Source: Hypholoma sublateritium FD-334 SS-4 (taxonomy: Eukaryota > Basidiomycota > Agaricomycetes > Agaricales > Strophariaceae). Taken from it: DNA of 10,984 nt. The translations under genes and the position numbers were made by a program. The notes beneath the pieces are model-generated. The model was not told the DNA's origin. It searched no databases and saw only the letters and a program-made list of their open reading frames with translations. The stretch covers positions 247,985-258,968 of the forward strand of contig KN817535.1 of assembly GCA_000827495.1 (NCBI GenBank). Direction: 5' to 3'. Shown piece after piece: positions 1-6,580 of this stretch (position 1 is the stretch's first letter; each line of letters begins with the position of its first letter).

Positions 1-306
1 GGGCAAAGGATTCCAGGTTATGTATGTAAGTTGTTGTAGGATGCGTACCGAGCGCGGTGGGGACAAAGCCTCCGTGAGACGATGACAGCAGTCGCCTAGA
101 TGGTTGATAGCACCTCTAGATCTAAGCGAGTATTCCGAGAAAATATGAGAAAAAGGGTCCAATTGAACCGGTGCGAATTTCNGTGAGAACTATCTAAGCG
201 GCAATTCCGCATGTAACAAAATCTCAACTTAATAAACAAGTCTATTCCTGTCAAGAATGTAATTCAGAGGTAAGCACGAAATTGAAAAGATGTGGTGTGA
301 TTTAAT

Positions 307-379
307 CCTCTCCTTCTTTCCTCCCCTCCCCTCTTTTCTTTTTCTTTTTTCTTTTTCTTTTCTTTTCTCTTTTTTTCCC
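307..379. repeat. polypyrimidine tract (low complexity)
   Basis: About 70 bases consist almost only of C and T on the plus strand, beginning with mixed CT/CCT runs and continuing as CTTTTT runs. The minus strand therefore encodes a Lys/Glu/Arg-rich artefact peptide, which I do not regard as a gene. Such tracts occur in basidiomycete promoters and near splice acceptors. Here a possible acceptor (TGTGTTTTCAG) follows at 549-559, but no upstream exon is recognisable. Confidence 0.85.
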
Positions 380-1256
380 ACAAACACCGGTATCCGGCCA
401 TTTTTTCGCCGAAGACAACCCCGAATCTGTCCCCATATCACCAAATTCTAACCACCCCGGGAAGTTAATGTTTGTTACCTTAAAACACCCGAGAAACTTC
501 AAATACGCGACTTCAGTCCACCTGAAACTGTGAAATCAAATTTTCTTGTGTGTTTTCAGACAACCTGAAAACATCAACTCGGCAGTGTGAACATGAACCG
601 CTGACGCACTGGCAGCCGTGCCTGATCAGCACCCAAATTCAGCGCCGATCCAGGACATCCATTCTCCCCGCGCACAGTCCCTCACAATCAATTAATCATC
701 CTTCACTCCGTCGCTGCCATTTGCTTTTTTCCATCTGCCGCGGCTATCGTCCCGCATCCCATGTATGGTACCCAGTGCAATTCACTCTCCAACAGCGGGA
801 CTGCCACGCTCGGCATACAGACAGCTGCTCAGAGTGTCTCAGTGGATACCAGAACATGTCAGTGAAGCACCTTTATCAAGATAGTCCCTGTACTCTGCGT
901 AAAGGTGTACTGCGGCGCCATCCTAAATGCGTAGAGACGTGCTCCAGCCGGGCTGTCTCGTGGTCATCTGTCCGAGCGCACGGCCAGCCTGTGAATCTCT
1001 TGATTTAAATTTCTGGATATTCTGTCATTAAGGCGCAGTGTGCGCGCACGGCAGTCAGAGTCGCAGCAGTGAAATATCCCACCACGCCGTCAAAATATAT
1101 GTTTATCACATACTTCATTTCTGATACCCGACCTCAGGCCTCAGAAACCAATGACTAATAATAATTCCAGGAAAAATACATGTACCATACAACACCAGAG
1201 TAATATTAATGGGCAGTTCAGTTCCGCGGTGGGCAGGCAAATCGAGTGCGTTCAAG
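380..1256. other. unassigned stretch with one weak open frame
   Basis: The plus strand is open from 550 to 1008 (152 codons), but the predicted peptide is rich in Ser, Arg, His and Cys with no domain or family I recognise. A second plus frame over 700-885 also reads plausibly until a stop, so frame choice is not supported. A candidate 3' splice site at 558-559 could make this an exon of something, yet no matching donor was found. I treat the stretch as non-coding or as a decayed gene. Confidence 0.3.
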
Positions 1257-1320
1257 TGGAGGAAAGAAGAGATAAGAGGAGCAGAGAGGAGGGGTAAGGA
1301 GGAATGTGAAGAAAGGATAG
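1257..1320. repeat. polypurine tract (low complexity)
   Basis: Roughly 64 bases are almost entirely A and G on the plus strand (GGA, AGA and GAGG runs), interrupted by only a few T or C. It lies about 110 bases upstream of the transposable element starting at 1428. No function is inferred. Confidence 0.7.
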
Positions 1321-1427
1321 AATGTTGGAATACAGNGTATTTCAGGATATAGCTTGGTAGACCCTTGACATACGTAGCGGGTATAAAAATAGAAACATGT
1401 TCTGTGTAACCGATCCCGAAGCAGTGC

Positions 1428-1451
1428 TACAGTTATTCACCGGCCAGTGAC
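1428..1451 (+). repeat. left terminal inverted repeat with TA
   Basis: TA (1428-1429) plus the 22-base end that begins CAGTTATTCACCGGCC. It matches the reverse complement of 2348-2371 without mismatch. The inner part is itself nearly palindromic (TCACCGGCCAGTGA, 12 of 14 symmetric), as expected for a site bound by a transposase. Confidence 0.85.
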
Positions 1452-1711
1452 ACGTGATTTGCGTAATCGGAGCATTGCACAACGCTCACTAAACGTCAGC
1501 CTATAAAATTACTTGGAGAATTTTATATAAGGTTTCATCTACATGTACATATTTTTTTTGTGTTTTTTACTCCACTGTGTATTCCATAAGAATGCTGCCA
1601 ATGTGGCAAGTACAGCTCCAAGCCAAAGCCGGCCATCACCGGCCAGTGATCGGTGCCACAATTCAACGCCTTGTCGTCCTTGCCCACCCAATTCACTTTC
1701 GCAGGAGCATT

Positions 1712-1733
1712 GGTATACTCCTATAAGTATACC
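1712..1733. repeat. short perfect hairpin inside the element
   Basis: GGTATACT (1712-1719) and AGTATACC (1726-1733) form an 8-bp perfect stem with a 6-base loop CCTATA. It sits at the border between the GC-richer core (about 1585-1720) and the AT-rich right half of the element. Confidence 0.6.
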
Positions 1734-2347
1734 TGCATACTTTTTTTAATAAAATAAGACTTGATTATTGCTATATTTAATGCTCAGCTGAAAGACTGTA
1801 CTTGAGCCACTTTTTGTGCTTTTATTCAACTTCTACTTGTTGATAATTCATTGATATTGGCTATACCTTGCCTGATTTTTGAATGGGTGAATAGTTCTTA
1901 GTTATCTATACACCAAATAAACACTGTTGTCTCAAATTTCAGTCAATGAATGACATATAGACTGTGTGAGGACTTTGCACTAATTGATTATATCTTATCT
2001 ATCAAGGATAGAGCACAGTGAGGAAGAAACACTTTGAAATCTGAGGGATTAAAGTTACATAAATGTAGATATAACATATCTGATCAATAGTGTACTTTTA
2101 TGCATGCAAATTACTATGTTTTCGAACTTCTAGATGGTGATATTGAGCATGCAAATATTTTACTAGTTAAATTTCGTGTTTTTTTGGCTAATAAAAAAGC
2201 TTTTGAGGTACAATGACAGAATTCTGCAACTTTTATGGTGTTTATATGTACTCTACTGCCTAAAACAAAGATTCTACAAAAAGAATCAAAGAGATTCATC
2301 AAGATTTGAGTGTATAGGAGGGAAAACCGGTCACTCGGTGATGGCCA

Positions 2348-2371
2348 GTCACTGGCCGGTGAATAACTGTA
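2348..2371 (-). repeat. right terminal inverted repeat with TA
   Basis: Exact reverse complement of the left end, finishing with TA at 2370-2371. Immediately inside it, 2329-2347 holds related half-motifs (GGTCACT, GGTGATGGCCA), so the right end has more subterminal repeats than the left. Confidence 0.85.
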
Positions 2372-2982
2372 TCTGCGATCCGCCGCTCGCACGCCTGCCT
2401 GCACGCTAATACATACTGTTCAGATGAGATACATAGTCTCGTGGAGATGTACAGTAGGTGGGTGTTATAGCCTGTTTGATGTAATTTAAACAATAGACAA
2501 CAACACAAATATGATTCATGTATCTCATTCAATAATGCATTCCATTGATTTACATATCTATAATACATGATTACAAGATACACATCACTACAGTACTACC
2601 CACACTCAGAAATGGGTCTGCAAAGAGATGGGGCAGTCAGTATAGTGCTGCCGTACGCTTTTACATACCAGATAATAGAAATACACCCACTAATGGTTTC
2701 GTTCCTGCCTCTGGGATGCAAAGAACAATTATGATAGATGTCCTATATTCGGAATAGACGGTCAAAGAATTAGCTCTGGGAGGAGATTGAGATTTGTAGA
2801 TGAAGAACATACTGTGGTAATCAGAGATTTCACATGGATAGAATCTTCGCTGAGCGTCGGACGGGTAAGAACTGGCCAACCTACACTCTGTTCAAAGGCA
2901 AAAACTAACTACAGAATGCCTACATCGAACGTTAAATACTGCAGCTACAAGTAAATACAAATACATAAACATAACGTCTCTT
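2372..2982. other. unassigned stretch, no gene seen
   Basis: The stretch is AT-rich, with only short overlapping open frames on both strands and no recognisable domain. No splice-consistent gene model could be built. It holds no clear repeat other than its contact with the transposon end at 2371. Confidence 0.5.
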
Positions 2983-3343
2983 AGGCCTTCGAGCACGAAG
3001 GCCTCCGGGAGACAATAAAGACTGTTATTCAAGCCTCCGGCTCGGCCGGAGCCTTAGCCGACTTTCCCGCGCTGCGGGTCTTGCTTGCGCTTGCTGCTGG
3101 TGCGATCGCGATCTTTACACATACGTACCTGACTTCTACATGCACCCACATCACCTCCTCTTTCGATTCTGCAATGCCAGGCGAAATAGAATGCTGGAAA
3201 TAAGTAGTTAGGCTCCGAGCCAGACTAGTGTAGCCGAGGGAAGTCGGAGTCTAGCGCGTGGCAGCGGATGCAGTGTACCACGGAGGACTCGATGGGCACG
3301 GCAGAGTGCGTCGAACAAGGGGGTACCGGGATTACAATCCCGG
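2983..3343. other. GC-rich island with three hairpins and AATAAA
   Basis: Three strong inverted repeats lie in a GC-rich island between AT-rich flanks. The first has a 9-bp perfect stem, AGGCCTTCG (2983-2991) with 2996-3004 and a 4-base loop. The second has an 11-bp stem with one mismatch, 3031-3041 with 3045-3055. The third has an 8-bp perfect stem, CCGGGATT (3326-3333) with 3336-3343. An AATAAA lies between the first two at 3014-3019. Hairpin plus AATAAA recalls the transcript end of a retroelement or gene, but neither long terminal repeats nor a primer-binding site were found. A tRNA was looked for and not found. Confidence 0.45.
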
Positions 3344-3354
3344 GCATGGGGTTG

Positions 3355-3393
3355 GGAGGGTGGGTCGGCTGTCAGGCCGCTAATTTTTTTCTG
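3355..3393 (+). repeat. copy A of a diverged 39-base direct repeat
   Basis: This segment matches 4067-4105 over 39 bases without gaps at about 80%. It opens with the shared GGAGGGTGGGTCG and closes with a TTAATT-like, T-rich tail. Bases outside the matched block do not align, which suggests the remains of a dispersed repeat end. Confidence 0.5.
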
Positions 3394-4066
3394 ATATGCA
3401 CTTAATATTTTGTAAAATATGCCTATTTTGGCTCATTTTAATGGTCATTTGGGTTCTCCTCATGATTGTAAACTATGTTTGGGGTCTCTAATACCAGTAC
3501 ATAGCCTATAAACGGCCCAAGGGACCACTAAATGTTGCCCAGCTTGATATAGGAGGGTCATGTGATCTGTGTCATGCTTCAAATATCAGACGCGCATTGC
3601 ACATTGGATGCACATCCCATCGTTGTCCCATTGAGAGTATTTCAAGAGCACCTAAATGGTACTTACCATGTACCCAAGTATTTGTAGTTAGTATTTTGTC
3701 CCTGAAATTGAATCAATTACATGGAATTTTTACTGTATACTTTGTGCTTGCGACAGAAATGCAGAGCTACACCCTGACTGTGGTGGAACTGTTCAGTGCA
3801 AAGACACGGCTTGCGTTACAAAATGGGTGCGCATGGTTGTTTAATTTTTTTTTGGATATAATATTAACTTAAAACAGTGCCATATCAAATGTGCTGGTTT
3901 GGAGATCGTGCCGGAGGGATGAACCTGTGAAACATGTATTTTGGATGGTCCTGGGTTGGTCCTGGGCATGCAGGGAGGTGCGGGGAAGCAGGCGCGGCCC
4001 GCGTGATTACAAATTGATTGTATCTACTATATTGGGAAGAATTGATCATTATGTAATAGTCACGAT
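3394..4066. other. unassigned stretch between repeat copies
   Basis: Bases 3394-3890 are AT-rich with no credible open frame. From about 3890 the sequence becomes GC-richer and contains a tandem 11-base TGGTCCTGGGT-type doublet at 3946-3966. Open frames here are short and lack any recognised domain. If the 39-base repeats mark the two ends of something, this is its interior, but the ends are direct rather than inverted and much too short to be a typical long terminal repeat pair. Confidence 0.35.
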
Positions 4067-4105
4067 GGAGGGTGGGTCGCCNGCCAGGTCCTTAATTGTT
4101 TTCTC
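4067..4105 (+). repeat. copy B of a diverged 39-base direct repeat
   Basis: Partner of 3355-3393 at an offset of 712 bases. It contains one ambiguous base (4082). The shared GAGGGTGGGT also recurs alone at 4611-4620. Confidence 0.5.
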
Positions 4106-4600
4106 GACCTCAGGTAGAAATTAGTGTTTTCAGACCCCCTTGGCGTCGAATGACACCCATGGTGTGCATTCCACGCTAATACAAGGTTTCCGGGTTGTTT
4201 GGAGCTAGCAGATGAACGAACAGTGTTCGTAATAGCACCGTGGAGTCGCTCTGGCCGTGAAATGGTCGCGGCAGTAGTGTATAGGCGGGGCGATGCGTTC
4301 GATGGCAGAGCGATGTTGGCGGCTCGTTCTNGCTCGCTGGGCGCGTTCACTGGAACTCAGGGGTATTTTTGTGCCGAATCAATGTATATTAGTATAGTGT
4401 TACACATTCCGAGTCACAGGGCAAGTACCAGGTGCCTGTGTGGACGGGAATCAAGAGCACGCGCACGAAATTCGTGCCACTCAGCTAGAGAAAACATCCC
4501 GGACNGGGTGCTGGGCGCACCCGGGCGCAGCCAAGGAAGCACCTACTAGTGCAGCGCACCAGCCGAGCATCTAGCATGGGAAGGGTAAGCCCTGCACCCG
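4106..4600. other. unassigned moderately GC-rich stretch
   Basis: A plus-strand open frame runs from 4199 to 4549 (116 codons) with two ambiguous bases (4331 and 4505). Its peptide has no domain I recognise, and an overlapping minus frame is equally open. A small hairpin, GGGTGC (4506-4511) with GCACCC (4517-4522), and a near-palindrome around 4463-4477 are present. I see no supportable gene. Confidence 0.3.
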
Positions 4601-4771
4601 TATAAAGAGGAGGGTGGGTGCTCACCATTTGACATTCTCCCATGAGTCCCATCCCTCCTTTCCTGCCAGTTCTCTGCACAGAGCCTCCTGCTTTCCAGCT
4701 CCTCCAGATACTCGAGTCAAGTACGTCGCCTGGGATTCACTGTGCTCGCTGACGAGCTCTTTGGTTTGCAG
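4601..4771 (+). promoter_or_regulatory. possible promoter and first exon-intron
   Basis: TATAAAG (4601-4607) is followed by a CT-rich stretch and, 41 bases after the TATA box, by an ATG at 4642. An apparently good fungal intron then runs from 4721 to 4771 (51 bases): donor GTACGT, branch-like GCTGAC, and acceptor TTTGCAG after a T-rich run. The layout matches a basidiomycete gene start. Reading from 4642 across this intron reaches a stop a few codons later, although another frame of the next exon stays open to 5008. Either a further intron is used or the gene is decayed. No product can be named. Confidence 0.25.
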
Positions 4772-5070
4772 GTTCTGGTGAGGTATGTTGACGACCATGT
4801 CGTTCTTCAAGGTACGTCCGCAGCCTGTGTCATGCGACGCGCAGTGGCATCTCGGACGACAGACACATTGCCCGCGCTCTGGATACACGCCCAGCGCGCC
4901 ACCGGCACTGACATCGCATTAGACAGCACGGCGCGTCGGTGTGGATGGAACGTATTACGCAAGTATGCATGCAGAAATAACATGAAAACCGAGCGAGAGC
5001 TAATCTAACCCAGGCCNCATGGAACAAAGGCCACGCGGGCTGTGTTGGGCATTAGTGGAATGCAGAGTTA

Positions 5071-5085
5071 ATGTAGCGGTCGCTA
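5071..5085 (+). repeat. left terminal inverted repeat
   Basis: ATGTAGCGGTCGCTA, identical to the reverse complement of 6052-6066. The core TAGCGGTCGCTA is itself nearly palindromic. Confidence 0.65.
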
Positions 5086-5540
5086 CGCTATGTGATTTTG
5101 AGCATCCGCTACAACTGAGTTTAGCGCTACAACTCCGACAGCTAAAATACCTCGCTGCGCTGAGAGGCTGCTACGCGACACTCCGCGTGACAGGTCATAG
5201 CTGAGCTCAAAATGTGTGATGGCACGGTGAGGTGCCGTGTGATTGCCGCGTGGTCCGTTGATCTCCGGCTGATCAGCTCGCCAAAGATAACAGGCGATGC
5301 TTGCCATAATCCTGCACTCTCCCCTTGTTGTCCTTCATCACATACCAATGCCACTGCTCAGCGAAAGACATGCAGAATATCATAGAGGCTCAGGCATCTG
5401 CCAGTGTGCATAACACAGACAGTTCTGGATCTAATTGGGACACAGTAACACTTCCAGCGGTTGGGAAATAGACGAGGAAGGGAGTGGGGTTCCTGACCAG
5501 ATTATTCAAGCTTGTCACAAACTGTACTGTACGAGAACTT

Positions 5541-5870
5541 TTATATTGAAGATCGATGTAAAATTCCCAAAACCTGTGAAAATCTTGATCTTCTCCTCAC
5601 CTGCAGTCCCAGGGCCGCGTTTCTTTGCCGCCGGTTTGGAATTTTCTTTCCCCGGGGCAGCTGTGACAGGCCGCGTTTCTTTGCCGCCGGTTTGGAATTT
5701 TCTTTCCCCGGGGCAGCTGTGACAGCATCGGATGATGGCTTTGGAGAAGTGCCCTTTGCACTCTTTGCAGCTTGTTTTTCTTTGGCAGCAGCTAACTGCT
5801 TCTCCAGAGCCTCAAGCTGAGTATGAAGAGCCTCAAGCTGAGTATGAAGATAAGGGAGGCGCTCAGACAT
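5541..5870 (-). CDS. small coiled-coil, lysine-rich hypothetical protein
   Basis: I do not recognise this protein. Reading from the ATG at 5870 gives 109 residues. Residues 5-38 form heptads with Leu spacing (LHTQLEA repeated, then LEKQLAAAKEK), as in a short coiled coil. Residues 33-68 are rich in Lys, Ala, Ser and Pro, like a basic disordered tail. The start is chosen because a TATATAC box lies about 20 bases upstream and because the coil begins right after it; the frame is open upstream to 6020. Two tandem duplications shape the frame: an in-frame 21-base one inside the coil, and a 56-base one that shifts the frame near residue 69. A GTGAGG donor-like site (5595-5600, minus strand) suggests the original exon ended near 5601. 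It lies wholly inside the 5071-6066 element. Confidence 0.35.
   Translation of the reverse strand: MSERLPYLHTQLEALHTQLEALEKQLAAAKEKQAAKSAKGTSPKPSSDAVTAAPGKENSKPAAKKRGLSQLPRGKKIPNRRQRNAALGLQVRRRSRFSQVLGILHRSSI
5613..5724. repeat. perfect 56-base tandem duplication
   Basis: Bases 5613-5668 and 5669-5724 are identical. Because 56 is not a multiple of three, the duplication shifts the reading frame of the minus-strand coiled-coil gene: the first pass reads a Lys/Pro-rich tail and the second pass reads the same DNA in another frame. Perfect identity points to a recent event. Confidence 0.9.
5809..5850. repeat. perfect 21-base tandem duplication
   Basis: Bases 5809-5829 and 5830-5850 are identical. 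On the minus strand the unit encodes seven residues (LHTQLEA), exactly one coiled-coil heptad, so the duplication lengthens the coil by one heptad without shifting the frame. Confidence 0.9.
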
Positions 5871-6051
5871 TGTGTAGTGTATATAGCAGTGTACACGGCT
5901 CACTTTGGAATGCATGCAGCAAGGAAATTCATTCTCCGACCTAAAACAGCCACAGACCTCGATAGACTCACTGAGCCAAGACGCTACAAAACTCGTCCTG
6001 AGGCACGAAATTGTGTCCATCTTGTAGCGTGAGAATCATGACAAAATTCCA

Positions 6052-6066
6052 TAGCGACCGCTACAT
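6052..6066 (-). repeat. right terminal inverted repeat
   Basis: TAGCGACCGCTACAT, the reverse complement of 5071-5085 over 15 of 15 bases. It is followed outward by AT-rich sequence. Confidence 0.65.
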
Positions 6067-6525
6067 CAATCTGCTATTGTTTGAACCAAATATATGGTTT
6101 GCAAAATAGAAATTCACCTTTGACTGTATTCTCATATAACATGGGGCAAACCATTTTTCTAGTAGAATCAAACATAGGCAAACAATATGTATTATGTGCA
6201 CTTGCATGGTGGCAGAAATGCAGACAGGAATTGGGGGTGATGCAGAGCTTCAAATGAAGTGAGAATTGGCAGAAAATTTGATGTAGCCAAGAAGATATGA
6301 TGTGTCCAATATCACGTGATTACATCGCAGTTTGTCCCTGCTGCAGACATTCCAAGTTGCGCAGACTGTGAAGTGCATAGCATGAGAGTAGGTGATGTGA
6401 TGATGGTTATCAGAGTTGGAAAAATTTTAATAATTCCAATTGCAAATTATCACGTGATTAAATCTGGATATTTAATGCCCCTACAGGCCGCCATGAATTC
6501 TTTTTATATAACAAAGAAGTGGTGA
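6067..6525. other. AT-rich non-coding stretch with TCACGTGA pair
   Basis: No gene is seen. The palindrome-containing 12-mer ATCACGTGATTA occurs at 6311-6322 and again at 6449-6460. The stretch ends abruptly at about 6525, where composition changes to the GC-rich sequence of the helicase remnant, which looks like an insertion or rearrangement border. Confidence 0.5.
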
Positions 6526-6580
6526 TTGCGGCAGCCCCAAGCGTGGGAAACACAAATTTCAACTGGATCCCAGCTCCCCT

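Larger units (their letters stand above)
1428..2371. mobile_element. non-autonomous DNA transposon, Tc1/mariner-pogo type
   Basis: The stretch 1428-1451 is the exact reverse complement of 2348-2371 (24 of 24 bases). Read as TA followed by a 22-base inverted end starting CAGTTATTCACCGG, this gives a TA dinucleotide on both sides of a 940-base element (1430-2369). TA target duplication and ends opening with CAGT are typical of the Tc1/mariner superfamily and its fungal pogo/Fot1 branch; the branch is inference. The inside is AT-rich, and no DDE transposase is visible on either strand, so the copy could move only with help from elsewhere. The perfect ends suggest it is not very old. The right end carries extra subterminal GGTCACT/GGTGATGG motifs. 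The 14-base core TCACCGGCCAGTGA occurs a third time inside, at 1636-1649. Confidence 0.85.
5071..6066. mobile_element. DNA element with TGTAGCGG-type inverted ends
   Basis: The 15 bases at 5071-5085 are the exact reverse complement of 6052-6066 (core TGTAGCGGTCGCTA). The similarity continues imperfectly for about 45 bases inward, through an ATTTTG block to a second CGCTACA on each side (5107-5113; 6023-6029 on the other strand). Further CGCTACA motifs lie at 5125-5131 and 5982-5988, mirrored as subterminal repeats. This is the structure of a cut-and-paste transposon of about 1 kb. No matching target duplication is visible next to the ends, so either it has decayed or the ends belong to different copies. 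The superfamily is unassigned. The interior carries a minus-strand coiled-coil frame and no transposase. Confidence 0.6.

Noticed and set aside
229..502. Two Lys/Glu-rich minus-strand frames
   Set aside because: They are translations of the polypyrimidine tract at 307-379, with no support outside low complexity.
2983..3120. Long terminal repeat of a retrotransposon
   Set aside because: AATAAA and hairpins are suggestive, but no second copy, no TG...CA boundary with target duplication and no primer-binding site could be found in the window.
3240..3345. tRNA-like structure
   Set aside because: There are stems and a TCGAAC word, but no proper A and B box pair or cloverleaf geometry. The CCGGGATT hairpin has only a 2-base loop.
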